Of a DNA stretch of 64,000 nucleotides, positions 8,688 through 16,918 are shown piece after piece. How positions within the stretch are numbered: position 1 is the first letter of the stretch; the number at the start of each line of letters is the position of its first letter. The stretch comes from Kyrpidia spormannii (GTDB taxonomy: Bacteria > Bacillota > Bacilli > Kyrpidiales > Kyrpidiaceae). The notes under the pieces are model-generated. The model had not been told where the DNA came from. It searched no databases and saw nothing but the letters and a program-made list of their open reading frames with translations. A program made the translations under genes and the position numbers. Location of the stretch: assembly GCF_002804065.1 (NCBI RefSeq), contig NZ_CP024955.1:186001-250000 (forward strand). The letters run 5' to 3'.

Positions 8688-9038
8688 GTGAACATCAAGC
8701 GAGGGGATATTTTTTTTGCGAATCTATCCCCGGTGGTCGGTTCTGAACAAGGGGGCTTCCGGCCGGTATTGGTGATCCAAAACGATATCGGAAACCGGTT
8801 TAGCCCGACAGTCATCGTCGCGGCAATCACCGCCCAGATTCAGAAGGCCAAGCTGCCCACCCACGTGGAGATTGATGCGAAGACCTACGGACTGGATCGG
8901 GATTCGGTCATCCTCCTGGAGCAGATTCGCACCATTGATAAGCAGCGGTTGACGGATAAGATTACGCACCTGGACGATGAGATGATGAGCAAGGTCAACG
9001 AGTCGCTCATGATCAGCCTGGGGTTGATCGATTTTTAG
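8688..9038 (+). CDS. ndoA: Endoribonuclease toxin EndoA (MazF/PemK family)
   Basis: The 116-aa MazF-fold ribonuclease cleaves mRNA at a short specific sequence (UACAU in Bacillus subtilis EndoA). The N-terminus [18 protein letters not shown], the [12 protein letters not shown] arginine loop and the [10 protein letters not shown] strand carry the catalytic Arg and Thr. The length and the [16 protein letters not shown] block match closely. The start is GTG 8688, 3 bases after the antitoxin stop, so the two are co-translated. A good terminator follows at 9053. Confidence 0.95.
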   Translation: MNIKRGDIFFANLSPVVGSEQGGFRPVLVIQNDIGNRFSPTVIVAAITAQIQKAKLPTHVEIDAKTYGLDRDSVILLEQIRTIDKQRLTDKITHLDDEMMSKVNESLMISLGLIDF

Positions 9039-9052
9039 GGGAAAAAAACGGG

Positions 9053-9081
9053 CAGGGCGTTTCGGCGCCCTGAATTTTTTT
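9053..9081 (+). terminator. Intrinsic terminator after ndoA
   Basis: CAGGGCG and CGCCCTG form a 7-bp stem with a 6-base loop. Two A residues and then seven T residues follow (9075-9081). It separates the toxin-antitoxin operon from ahcY, whose ribosome site starts 4 bases later. Confidence 0.85.
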
Positions 9082-9097
9082 GCCGGGAGGGGCGCAC

Positions 9098-10357
9098 ATG
9101 GGGAGCAAAGAGGAGTCACAGATTCGTGATCTGGCCTTGGCACCGGAAGGCCGGCGGAAGATCGACTGGGCGGCGGCACATATGCCCCTGTTGAATACCT
9201 TGAGGGAGCGGTTTGAGAAAGACCTGCCTTTTCGCGGGTTGAAGATCGGGATCTGCCTGCACCTCGAGGCAAAAACCGCTTATCTGGCCGAGGTGATCCA
9301 AGCGGGGGGTGCCGAAGTGACGGTGGCGGCGAGCAACCCCTTGTCCACCCAAGATGACGTGGTGGCTGCCCTGGTGGACAATGGGATCTACGCCTTCGCG
9401 AGACACGGTGCGGACGATGCCGAGTACGGTGCCCACCTCCGGGCTTTGCTCGATCGGCATCCCGACGCCCTCATCGATGACGGGGGAGATTTGGTGGGAA
9501 CGCTCCACCGGGAGCGGCCGGAACAGTTGCGCGAGATCATCGGGGGGTGTGAAGAAACCACCACGGGAATCCTGCGCCTGCGGGCTCTGGAGCGGGAGGG
9601 GGCATTGGCGTTCCCCATGATCGCCGTGAACGATGCGTATTGTAAATACTTGTTCGATAATCGCTACGGGACCGGGCAATCGGTGTGGGATGGGATCATG
9701 CGTACCACCAATCTGGTCGTTGCCGGGAAGACGGCGGTGGTGGTAGGATACGGCTGGTGCGGCAAAGGAGTTGCCATGCGGGCCAAAGGTCTCGGGGCCC
9801 GTGTCGTGGTGTGTGAGGTCAACCCCATTAAGGCCATTGAAGCTATCATGGACGGGTTTGCGGTGATGCCCCTGGTGGAGGCGAGTCGAGAAGCGGACTT
9901 CGTGATCACGGTCACCGGCAACCGGGGCGTGGTGGGAAAAGAGGCGGTGGCGGCGATGAAGGACGGGGCCGTCTTGTGCAACGCCGGGCATTTTGACGTT
10001 GAGATCGACAAAGAGGCGTTGGGGGAAGCGGGGCCGCCCCGGGAAGTGCGGCGAAATGTCCAGGAATACCGGCAGAAGGATGGCAGGCGTCTGTATCTCC
10101 TCGCTGAAGGGCGGCTGGTGAATCTGGCCGCAGGAGACGGACATCCGGTGGAGGTCATGGACATGACCTTTGCCCTTCAAGCTTTGTCCTTGCGGCGCAT
10201 CGTGGAGCAGGGCCGCCAGTGGGAACCGCGGGTGTATCCGGTGCCTGAGGACATCGATCGGGAGGTGGCCAAGTTGCGCCTGGCCACTTTGGGGGTGCGG
10301 ATTGATCGCCTCACGGAACAACAGGAGCGGTATTTGCGCAGTTGGAACCTGGAGTAA
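9098..10357 (+). CDS. ahcY: S-adenosyl-L-homocysteine hydrolase family protein
   Basis: This NAD-dependent enzyme of the methyl cycle splits S-adenosylhomocysteine to adenosine and homocysteine. It shows the substrate-site LIDDGGDLV and CEETTTG motifs, AVNDAYCKYLFDNRYGTGQS with the conserved Lys and Asp-Asn, and the Rossmann motif VVGYGWCGKGVAMRAKG. The 419-aa length is the short archaeal/Thermotoga-like form, which lacks the long insertion and the C-terminal Lys-Tyr tail of the eukaryotic type. Such short forms can also act on S-inosylhomocysteine. ATG 9098 has GGGAGGGG 5 bases upstream. Most Bacillus relatives use Pfs plus LuxS instead. Confidence 0.9.
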   Translation: MGSKEESQIRDLALAPEGRRKIDWAAAHMPLLNTLRERFEKDLPFRGLKIGICLHLEAKTAYLAEVIQAGGAEVTVAASNPLSTQDDVVAALVDNGIYAFARHGADDAEYGAHLRALLDRHPDALIDDGGDLVGTLHRERPEQLREIIGGCEETTTGILRLRALEREGALAFPMIAVNDAYCKYLFDNRYGTGQSVWDGIMRTTNLVVAGKTAVVVGYGWCGKGVAMRAKGLGARVVVCEVNPIKAIEAIMDGFAVMPLVEASREADFVITVTGNRGVVGKEAVAAMKDGAVLCNAGHFDVEIDKEALGEAGPPREVRRNVQEYRQKDGRRLYLLAEGRLVNLAAGDGHPVEVMDMTFALQALSLRRIVEQGRQWEPRVYPVPEDIDREVAKLRLATLGVRIDRLTEQQERYLRSWNLE

Positions 10358-10513
10358 CGGTCAGGCCGGACCTCGGGCCCGGCGATCCGCAAAAGGAACG
10401 GACTATTCATAAAATAACCGCCTTCTCGCCAAAGCAAGGGTGGGGATAATTGTCGCAGGGACTCATAGAATGGCAGCGAGATGCGGGGTTCGGAGGATCT
10501 GGGAGGTGAGCGG

Positions 10514-11254
10514 ATGAAGCCGTGGATCGGTGTGACGGCTTCCCTGCAGACCGGGAACGGAGATCTCCCCGGCACATGGGTGGCGACGGAGTATACGGAC
10601 GCCATACTGGCGGCGGGAGGGGTGCCGGCGATCGTCCCTTTGGGGGAGGCGGCAAGCCAAAACCCGGGGCAGTGGCTCGAGCGCTTGGATGGACTGATGT
10701 TGACCGGGGGCGTCGACGTGGATCCGGCGTATTTTGGCGAGGACCCGGCACGGGGGCTGGGGGAAGTTTGTCCCGAGCGGGACGCATTGGAGTTGGCGCT
10801 CGTGGAAGCGGCGCTCCTTCGGGATCTGCCGGTTTTGGCGATTTGTCGTGGGATGCAGGTGATGAACGTGGCGGCGGGGGGGACATTGTACCAGGATCTC
10901 GCGACCCAGGGCAAGAACGCCCTCCAGCACCGCCAGCGGGCGCCCCGCTGGCACGGTTCGCACCGGGTGGAAATTGTGCCCGGGACTCGTTTGGCGGAAA
11001 TCCTGGGGCGGTCTGAGGCCCGGGTGAACAGCTTTCATCACCAGGCGGTGCGGGATGTGGCCCCGGGAATGCGGGTGGCGGCGAAAAGCAGCGACGGGCT
11101 CGTGGAAGCGATGGAGAGTCGCCGGCACCGGTTCGCGGTCGCCGTCCAGTGGCACCCCGAACACATGTGGCGCAAAGATCCGGCCCAGATGCGATTATTT
11201 GAAGCGTTCGTGCAAGCGGCCGCCGACGGGCGGGAGTCGGAGGCCGGGGAGTGA
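10514..11254 (+). CDS. Gamma-glutamyl-gamma-aminobutyrate hydrolase family protein (peptidase C26)
   Basis: This is a class-I glutamine-amidotransferase-like hydrolase of 246 aa. The nucleophile cysteine is in LAICRGMQVMNVAAGG (about residue 117) and the His-Glu of the triad in VAVQWHPEHM. The N-terminal PWIGVTAS and GLMLTGGVDVDP blocks are typical of the PuuD/C26 family. PuuD removes the gamma-glutamyl group from gamma-glutamyl-GABA in putrescine breakdown, but related proteins act on other gamma-glutamyl compounds. No other putrescine genes lie beside it, so the substrate is uncertain. ATG 10514 follows a strong GGGAGGTGAG. Confidence 0.88.
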   Translation: MKPWIGVTASLQTGNGDLPGTWVATEYTDAILAAGGVPAIVPLGEAASQNPGQWLERLDGLMLTGGVDVDPAYFGEDPARGLGEVCPERDALELALVEAALLRDLPVLAICRGMQVMNVAAGGTLYQDLATQGKNALQHRQRAPRWHGSHRVEIVPGTRLAEILGRSEARVNSFHHQAVRDVAPGMRVAAKSSDGLVEAMESRRHRFAVAVQWHPEHMWRKDPAQMRLFEAFVQAAADGRESEAGE

Positions 11255-11410
11255 CGCCTGCAAAATCAGTCATGATGGCCGTCAAACTGATCTCCCCGGC
11301 CCTGGCTAAAAGATCGCCGATTTCTTGATCCGCCAGCAGTTGCGATCCCCGGCAGAACGTACTCACAGGCCGGATCTGGCAGACCTCCTTCCTACGGCCG
11401 GCGCTCCAGA

Positions 11411-11443
11411 ATGAGACACGTTCTCATCGAGACGCGTTCTCAT
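11411..11443. promoter_or_regulatory. Tandem palindromic operator-like repeats upstream of the DUF1659 gene
   Basis: ATGAGACACGTTCTCAT (11411-11427) is a palindrome with 6-bp arms. A near copy, GAGACGCGTTCTCAT (11429-11443), follows with a 16-base period. Two close copies of a symmetric motif about 100 bases before a gene suggest a repressor site. The regulator is unknown. The rest of the 291-base gap (11255-11545) shows no gene. Confidence 0.45.
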
Positions 11444-11545
11444 ACCGAAAATAAGCCTTCTGCCTCTCTGCACCCCACCGCTTTGTCGGCACATTCAGGG
11501 TGAGGGGCGCGCGACCCTCGAGTTTTCAGGAAAGGAGAGGTGGCC

Positions 11546-11767
11546 ATGGTACAGCCAAACCCGAATAGCGTCTCTCTGGTCCTGGTTTATCAGGTGGGGA
11601 CGACCCCGACGGGGGACCCGGTCCTTCGCCGGCAGACCTATCGGGGGATCAAACCGGGGGTGTCGCCGGACAACCTGTACGCCGCCGCAGAACTGATCGC
11701 CGGCCTGCAAATCCACCCGGTGTACGAGGTGGACCGCTCGGAAGTGGATGAACTGTTGAAGCAATGA
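11546..11767 (+). CDS. DUF1659 domain-containing small protein
   Basis: The protein is 73 aa. It begins MVQPNPNSVSLVLVYQVG, and the middle RRQTYRGIKPGVSPDNLYAAAELIAG region and ending VDELLKQ fit the DUF1659 family, found next to DUF2922 proteins in many Bacilli. ATG 11546 is set by AAAGGAGAGG just upstream. It forms a two-gene unit with the DUF2922 gene 35 bases downstream. Function is unknown. Confidence 0.78.
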   Translation: MVQPNPNSVSLVLVYQVGTTPTGDPVLRRQTYRGIKPGVSPDNLYAAAELIAGLQIHPVYEVDRSEVDELLKQ

Positions 11768-11802
11768 CCCGGTGACCGAGCCAGGAACAGGAGGTGAATC
11801 CC

Positions 11803-12036
11803 TTGACGAAGACCACTTTGGAACTGCGCTTTCAGAACACTTCAGGGGGCACGGTCCGTCTGGCGGTCCCCGACCCCAAGCAGCCCATCGATGAGGCCGC
11901 CGTGCGGGCCGCCATGAACCAGTTGGTCAGCCTCGGCGTGTTCACCTCGATGGGTGGGGATTTGGTTCGGCCTGTGGAAGCCAGGCTGGTGACCACGACC
12001 CAGGATGTGTGGGATATGACCGGGTCCGGAGTCTGA
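11803..12036 (+). CDS. DUF2922 domain-containing small protein
   Basis: The protein is 77 aa. It begins MTKTTLELRFQNTSGGTVRLAV and contains the PDPKQPIDEAAVRAAMNQLV segment typical of DUF2922 (YuzK-like) proteins. TTG 11803 is the start because GGAGGTGA ends 5 bases upstream; an upstream GTG lies inside that ribosome site. It is always paired with DUF1659 in this kind of locus. An imperfect GC-rich hairpin follows (about 12056-12085) but has a weak U tract. Function is unknown. Confidence 0.78.
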   Translation: MTKTTLELRFQNTSGGTVRLAVPDPKQPIDEAAVRAAMNQLVSLGVFTSMGGDLVRPVEARLVTTTQDVWDMTGSGV

Positions 12037-12129
12037 CGCCTATACCTGCCCGGGGCCGGGGCCTGGGAAGTTTCCCGGCCCTGGCTCGCTTTATTCCCAT
12101 GCCCTTGCCCCTGTCTCATCCGTGGGCCG

Positions 12130-12426
12130 TCAATCAAATAGATCCTCGAAAATGTCAAACACGCGCCTCTTCTTCTTTCTCTTGTCGTACTCCCCGTAGT
12201 GGTGGGAACGCATGTCCGGATGCTTTTCGAAATGCCGGCCATGCTCCCGTTCGTGTTCATCCAGCCAGCGGTTAAACGGATCCCGGACTTCTCGAATTTC
12301 GCCCAGGATCTTGTCCAACTCGCCTCGGTCGAGCCACACGCCTTTGCAGTTCGGGCACACGTCGATCAACACGCCGTACTTTTCGACCTCTCGCATTCGC
12401 ACATTGTCACAGACCGGACAGTTCAT
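12130..12426 (-). CDS. Zinc-ribbon protein (zf-TFIIB family)
   Basis: The product is 98 aa. The first 45 residues form a zinc ribbon, with cysteines in MNCPVCDN and VCPNCKGVWLDRGELDKIL, the zf-TFIIB signature. The C-terminal half is very charged (HEREHGRHFEKHPD, then a KRKKKRR stretch) and ends in an acidic tail (FDIFEDLFD). The start is ATG 12426, with AAGGGG about 9 bases upstream; ATG 12432 is closer to the site. Its neighbour is dedA on the same strand. The family has no firmly assigned role. Confidence 0.8.
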   Translation of the reverse strand: MNCPVCDNVRMREVEKYGVLIDVCPNCKGVWLDRGELDKILGEIREVRDPFNRWLDEHEREHGRHFEKHPDMRSHHYGEYDKRKKKRRVFDIFEDLFD

Positions 12427-12544
12427 CCCCATTAACCCCTTTCCGTGGTGTGCGGCGGGCAAAAAAGCCGTCGCCCGCGGATGGTTGCCGGCGTCCGCTG
12501 GCGGGCGGACGATCCGGCGAAGACGGTGGACGCTTTTATCTATC

Positions 12545-13138
12545 TTATCGTTTTTTATAGACCTGCCGCCAGAGCAGGGCCAAGGCCGCCCCTGCGACGA
12601 AAATCCAAATGATGTGTGACTGAACTGCTCTGAGAACTTCTTCCCACCGCTGCCCGAGTTGGAACCCGAGCAGAATCCACGTGCCCGCCCAGGCCGCGAA
12701 CCCCAGAGTACTCCACCACAGGTAGGAACCGGTCGGGATCCCACTCATGCCGGCGATATAACTGCCCAGCGCCCGAAATCCCGGGAGAAAGCGCCCGAAT
12801 ACCAACATGAGCGGCCCGTAGCGATGGACCACCCGGTGAGCCCAGGGCCACGCATCGTCTGGAACCACCCGGAAGAACGTGAGCCATTTTTGCGCGGAAG
12901 GTCCGAGTTTTCGCCCGGCGGCAAAGGCCATCAAACTGCCCCCCAGACACCCCAGGGTGCCGGCCAGGGAAAGGTGCCACAGTACCATGTGCCCCCGAGA
13001 GGCGAGAAAACCGTAGAATGCCAAGACGGCGTCCCCCGGGAAGGGAATACCGAGGCCCTCGATGATCATCGCGGCGAAAAGCCCAAAGGGGCCATATTGG
13101 ATCAATTGTTCCACCGCCCCGTTCCACCAGTCACCCAC
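12545..13138 (-). CDS. DedA/SNARE-associated family membrane protein
   Basis: The protein of 197 aa is an integral membrane protein with the DedA pattern: a reentrant IIEGLGIPFPGDAVLAFYGFLA segment, GCLGGSLMAFAAGRKLG, and the FGRFLPGFRALGSYIAGMSG block with the essential arginines. DedA proteins are linked to membrane lipid (undecaprenyl phosphate or phosphatidylethanolamine) flipping and to proton-motive-force maintenance. The start is GTG 13138. It lies upstream of the zinc-ribbon gene on the same strand, separated by 118 bases. Confidence 0.9.
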   Translation of the reverse strand: MGDWWNGAVEQLIQYGPFGLFAAMIIEGLGIPFPGDAVLAFYGFLASRGHMVLWHLSLAGTLGCLGGSLMAFAAGRKLGPSAQKWLTFFRVVPDDAWPWAHRVVHRYGPLMLVFGRFLPGFRALGSYIAGMSGIPTGSYLWWSTLGFAAWAGTWILLGFQLGQRWEEVLRAVQSHIIWIFVAGAALALLWRQVYKKR

Positions 13139-13215
13139 GTCCCTCGCCCCCCGCCCTTATCTATACGCGGACGGGTCTCCCCGCTAGGACAGCCACCCGG
13201 GGATTTCTCCTGAGC

Positions 13216-13275
13216 GCGGCGGGGCGCCTTCGTTCAGCGCCGGGGGGCCGCGGCGGGGCGCCTTCATTCAGCGCC
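13216..13275. repeat. Two 26-bp direct repeats, 34-base period
   Basis: Two copies of a 26-base unit (13216-13241 and 13250-13275) differ at one base. Each contains a GGCGC/GCGCC hairpin. They lie in the 250-base gap between dedA (minus) and the yjcZ-like gene (plus). No U tract follows either hairpin. The function is unknown; a local duplication is the simplest explanation. Confidence 0.6.
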
Positions 13276-13390
13276 CCTCCCGAAGAGGGAAAACGAGAAA
13301 TTTCGGGCGGTTGATGAGGGGGACTTACCCGGTCAAAGGGGACGAAGGGTGCATTCAATAAAATCGGAGGCCGAAAGGAGGTGTCGACAC

Positions 13391-13492
13391 ATGTACGACG
13401 GCGGCGTATTCGGTCCGGCCACCCGTTGGGCCGTGGTGTTCCTGATCATCTTTGTGTTGTTCTTCCTGCTGGTTCCGTGGGGGACCTGGTGA
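13391..13492 (+). CDS. YjcZ-family small sporulation protein
   Basis: A 33-aa protein with one membrane segment: N-terminal MYDGGVFGPATRWAVVF, then a hydrophobic LIIFVLFFLL run, ending VPWGTW. AAAGGAGGTG (13374-13383) precedes the ATG by 7 bases. It shares the FGPxTRWAxVFLIIFVLFFLL core with the minus-strand gene at 22562-22699, which supports both being real. YjcZ-type peptides are made during sporulation in Bacillus; their role is unclear. Confidence 0.8.
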   Translation: MYDGGVFGPATRWAVVFLIIFVLFFLLVPWGTW

Positions 13493-13505
13493 GGAACATG
13501 GGGAA

Positions 13506-13540
13506 GGCGAAGGCCGGCGGGGGGCCCGCCGGCCTTCGCC
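13506..13540 (+). terminator. Strong GC-rich hairpin after the yjcZ-like gene
   Basis: A perfect 16-bp stem with a 3-base G loop starts 14 bases after the stop codon. No U tract follows, so it may be an atypical terminator or an mRNA-stabilising hairpin. Confidence 0.5.
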
Positions 13541-13666
13541 CGAGGCGGACAAGCCCGTTGAGGGAGAACTCCATCGGCCGGTCACGGTCTGGCGAGCGTC
13601 AGCCCTTGCACCGACGATCTGCGGGGTGGTACGCTGTACATAATGAGTGGAGAACGGAGGGCCACA

Positions 13667-14560
13667 ATGGCGTCCTGGCGGGCGGATTTGTTATTGTTTA
13701 TGGTGGTGGCAGTTTGGGGGAGCACATTCGTTGTGGTTCGGGACGCCGTCACTGAAATGGGAACCATGGGAGTTCTGGCGTCGCGGTTCACCATCGCGGC
13801 CCTGGCCCTTGGAGTCTTCGGGTTCAAATCCGTCCGCACGGCCCGCATATCGGAGATCCGGGCGGGTGTCGCCGTGGGTCTGGCGTATTTTATGGGGTTC
13901 GCGCTTCAAACGGCCGGCCTCGCATCGACCACGGCTTCCAAGGCGGGATTTATTACAGGGCTATCCGTGGTGGGGGTTCCCTTCATCGCTTATCTGGTGT
14001 GGAAGGTCAAACCCAGCGTCGACGCCGTGGCTGGCGTGATTTTCGCCACTGCGGGCCTGGCTTTTTTAAGCCTAGCCGATGTTCGGGGCGTGGGAATCGG
14101 CGACTTATTGGTACTGGGGTGTGCCGTGGCCTTCTCAGTCCAGTACCTGCTCGTTTCCCACTTCAGTGTGCAATGTCGCATTGTCCCATGGACGTTCTAC
14201 CAACTGGTCACGGTGGCGCTATTGAGCCTGATGGGGAGCGCACTGTCCGGCACCTCCCCGCTGCCCGCCAGCACCGGGGCGTGGTGGGCGGCACTATTTC
14301 TCGGCCTTGTGGCCACCGCTTTGGTGACGGTGTTGCAAAACATCGGCCAGCGCTACACAACGGCCACCCGGGCGGCGCTGATATTTTCCCTTGAGCCGGT
14401 CTTTGCGGCGATATTTGGCCATTTTATTCAAGGCGATCAATTGACCGGCCGGATGGGGATTGGCGCCGCGCTGATCCTGCTCGGAATGATCACGGCTGAA
14501 CTGCAGTGGATCACCCATTGGCGCCTCCGGCGGGAAGAACAGCGGATGATCCCCAGGTAG
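13667..14560 (+). CDS. EamA/DMT-superfamily permease
   Basis: A membrane protein of 297 aa with ten predicted segments in two EamA repeats. The first opens LLLFMVVAVWGSTFVVVRDAV. The second ends with the usual ARAALIFSLEPVFAAIFGHFI block. Members export amino acids, nucleobases or other metabolites; the substrate cannot be told here. ATG 13667 has CGGAGG 6 bases upstream; ATG 13643 is in frame but has no such site. It stands alone between the hairpin at 13506 and thiL. Confidence 0.88.
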   Translation: MASWRADLLLFMVVAVWGSTFVVVRDAVTEMGTMGVLASRFTIAALALGVFGFKSVRTARISEIRAGVAVGLAYFMGFALQTAGLASTTASKAGFITGLSVVGVPFIAYLVWKVKPSVDAVAGVIFATAGLAFLSLADVRGVGIGDLLVLGCAVAFSVQYLLVSHFSVQCRIVPWTFYQLVTVALLSLMGSALSGTSPLPASTGAWWAALFLGLVATALVTVLQNIGQRYTTATRAALIFSLEPVFAAIFGHFIQGDQLTGRMGIGAALILLGMITAELQWITHWRLRREEQRMIPR

Positions 14561-14680
14561 AGTGAACGGGCTGCTCTGCTGTTCTGGGTATCGGGGGCTT
14601 CTGCGGCAAGGATAGCGAGGGCCGGGGGTTGCGGGGGCAGATGCCGGTGGCGGTGAAAAACGGGAAAGGGCGGAATTGAG

Positions 14681-15712
14681 ATGGCCAAGTTTCGGGAAAG
14701 CGATTTGATCCGACAATGGCAGACCCGGGTCCCGATCCCTCGCCCCGACACGGTGGTCGGAATCGGCGATGACGCGGCGGTGCTGGAACCCCAGTCCGGC
14801 GGACGGCTGTTGGTATCGACGGACATGATGGTGGAAAATGTCCATTTTTCGCTGGGATGGATGACCATTCGGGAAGTGGGGTTTAAGGCGGTGTCGGCGG
14901 CGGTCAGCGATATCGCCGCCATGGGCGGTGAGCCCCGGCATATTCTCGCCAGTGTCGGGATCCCGGCCAGCGCCCGGTTGGAGGACGCAAATGCCTTGTA
15001 CGATGGGATTGGGGAGGCCTGTCGATTGTACGGCCTGGACATGGTCGGCGGGGATACGGTGGCGTCGCCGGCGGGATGGGTGATCGATATGGTGGTCCTG
15101 GGTTTGGCGACAAATCAAGTTCTCACCCGGGGCGGGGGTCGTCCTGGGGATGTGGTCGCGGTAACTGGGTACTTGGGCGGGGCCGCGGCGGGACTCGACT
15201 GGCTTCGGGGCGGGGGACAAGCGGTGGTGACGACCCCGGACGAGCGCTGGGTGTTGTTGGACATGCACAGGAGGCCTCTCGCCCAGGTGGAGGCGGGCCG
15301 GATCCTGGCGCAGTCGGGGGCCACGGCCTGTGATGATGTCACCGACGGCTTGGCGGCGGAGCTTCGGGCGCTCTGCCAGGCCAGCGGATATGGATGTTTT
15401 ATCGAAAGCCAGCGCATTCCCACTCACCCGGCGGTGCGCAACTACGCCCTGAGGAGAGGGAAGAGTCCTGTGGACTGGGCGTTGTTTGGAGGGGACGACT
15501 ATCAATTGGTTTGCTGCATTCCTCCCACTCGGTTTGCCGCCGCTCAGGCGGGGTGCATGGCGGCGGGAGTCATGCTCACGGTGATCGGCCGAGTGACGGA
15601 GGATCCCGCGCTGTTGTGGCGCTCTCCCTCGGGTGTGGTCGAAGAGCTGCCCGAAGGCGGGTTTGACCATTTTGCGGAAGAGGGGGAGGAACATGGGCAC
15701 GGGGTGGGGTGA
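14681..15712 (+). CDS. thiL: Thiamine-monophosphate kinase
   Basis: ThiL phosphorylates thiamine monophosphate to thiamine pyrophosphate with ATP. The 343-aa product has the N-terminal ESDLIRQW region, the nucleotide and Mg site VVGIGDDAAVL, LLVSTDMMVENVHF, VGGDTV, and DVTDGLAAEL and GGDDYQL near the C-terminus. It leads the conserved Bacillus gene group thiL-tsaE-tsaB-rimI-tsaD. Its last 20 bases overlap tsaE. Confidence 0.95.
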   Translation: MAKFRESDLIRQWQTRVPIPRPDTVVGIGDDAAVLEPQSGGRLLVSTDMMVENVHFSLGWMTIREVGFKAVSAAVSDIAAMGGEPRHILASVGIPASARLEDANALYDGIGEACRLYGLDMVGGDTVASPAGWVIDMVVLGLATNQVLTRGGGRPGDVVAVTGYLGGAAAGLDWLRGGGQAVVTTPDERWVLLDMHRRPLAQVEAGRILAQSGATACDDVTDGLAAELRALCQASGYGCFIESQRIPTHPAVRNYALRRGKSPVDWALFGGDDYQLVCCIPPTRFAAAQAGCMAAGVMLTVIGRVTEDPALLWRSPSGVVEELPEGGFDHFAEEGEEHGHGVG

Positions 15713-16247
15713 GCCGCCGCTGACAGAGCAGGGGGCGGCGCAGCTAAAAGCCTGGCGCACGACGACTCGGTCTCCGGGAGAAACCCGGGCCCTGGGGCGA
15801 TTGTTGGGCAAGGTGGCGAAGCCGCAGACCTCGGTATGTCTCATTGGCGATCTGGGAGCGGGCAAAACCACTTTTGTCCAAGGATTGGCCGAGGGTCTGG
15901 GGATTTCCGGGCCGGTAACCAGTCCGACCTTCACGATTGTGTCCGAGTACCAGGGGCGGTTGCCGCTGTACCACGCAGATGTCTACCGGCTAGGGGAGGC
16001 GGCGGCAGAAGAACCCCTGGGGTTGGAAGAATATTTTGAAGGAAATGGGGTGGCGGTGGTGGAATGGGCGGAATGGGTGGAACCCCTTCTGCCCGACGAC
16101 CGTCTGACCATTCGGATCGAGCGCGCCGGGGAGGCGAACGCCCGGGTGGTTGAGATGGCGGCCTCGGGTCCCCGGCATCGCGCCTTGCTCCGGGAGGTGA
16201 TTCGGCGATGGTCCGACTGGCAATCGACACCGCGACAGCAGCCTTGA
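15693..16247 (+). CDS. tsaE: tRNA t6A biosynthesis ATPase TsaE
   Basis: TsaE is the ATPase that works with TsaB and TsaD to make N6-threonylcarbamoyladenosine at position 37 of ANN-decoding tRNAs. It has the Walker A CLIGDLGAGKTTFVQGLAEGL, the SPTFTIVSEY switch-like block, the YHADVYRLG aspartate region and VAVVEWAEW. The length of 184 aa includes about 25 extra N-terminal residues. ATG 15693 follows AGGGGGAGGA. It overlaps thiL by 20 bases and tsaB by 40 bases, showing tight coupling. Confidence 0.94.
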   Translation: MGTGWGEPPLTEQGAAQLKAWRTTTRSPGETRALGRLLGKVAKPQTSVCLIGDLGAGKTTFVQGLAEGLGISGPVTSPTFTIVSEYQGRLPLYHADVYRLGEAAAEEPLGLEEYFEGNGVAVVEWAEWVEPLLPDDRLTIRIERAGEANARVVEMAASGPRHRALLREVIRRWSDWQSTPRQQP

Positions 16248-16918
16248 GCATGGCGGTGGAGGAGTCGGGAAGCATCCTGGCGGAAGCGGTGCTACAGCTG
16301 GGAAGAGATCACTCGGTGCACGTTTTACCCTGGCTGGAGAGGGTGTTGGCCGGGGCCGGGAAAGGACCGGCCGATCTGAACCGGGTCGTTGTCGGAGTGG
16401 GGCCGGGTTCGTACACCGGGGTCCGGGTGGGGGTGACTGTGGCGAAAACCCTGGGGTGGGCGCTGGGGATTCCGGTGGTACCGGTGTCAACTTTGTCGGG
16501 CTTGGCCGGGCGCGGGCGATTCTTTGACGGTGTGGTCGTGCCGATGGTGGACGCCCGACGGGACCGGGTATATGCGGCTTGGTTTTCCGGGGGAAGGGAA
16601 GGCGGTGTGGTGAGGGAGTCTCCGGATCGAGTGTGGCCGGTGGCGGAGTTGGCGGAGCGGCTGGCTGAAGACGGGCGGGGGGTGCTCGCCTTGGGGGATG
16701 GCGGGATGAGGTATGCGTCGATATGGAGAGAGCGGCTGGGAGGCCGGTTGCGGCTGGCGTCACCGGACCAGTTCGGGGTCCGGGCTGCCGACTTGTTGGC
16801 CGCCGAGGAAGCGGCCGGTGACCAAGGCTCTCTTCTTGGCCATGCGGTTCACGGGCTTGTGCCCCAATATCTTCAATTGGCAGAGGCGGAAGCGCGATGG
16901 CGGGATCGTCAGCACTGA
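16208..16918 (+). CDS. tsaB: tRNA t6A biosynthesis protein TsaB
   Basis: TsaB is an inactive ASKHA-fold paralogue of TsaD that forms the core TsaBD heterodimer. The N-terminus MVRLAIDTATAALSMAVEE, the LGRDHSVHVLPWLERVLAGAG segment and VGPGSYTGVRVGVTVAKTLG match the family. The length of 236 aa is usual. GGGAGGTGA lies 6 bases before ATG 16208. It overlaps rimI by 22 bases. Confidence 0.94.
   Translation: MVRLAIDTATAALSMAVEESGSILAEAVLQLGRDHSVHVLPWLERVLAGAGKGPADLNRVVVGVGPGSYTGVRVGVTVAKTLGWALGIPVVPVSTLSGLAGRGRFFDGVVVPMVDARRDRVYAAWFSGGREGGVVRESPDRVWPVAELAERLAEDGRGVLALGDGGMRYASIWRERLGGRLRLASPDQFGVRAADLLAAEEAAGDQGSLLGHAVHGLVPQYLQLAEAEARWRDRQH

Noticed and set aside
14294..15934. Minus-strand open frame of 546 aa over thiL
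   Set aside because: It is opposite EamA, thiL and tsaE, all with intact motifs; composition is typical of an antisense shadow.
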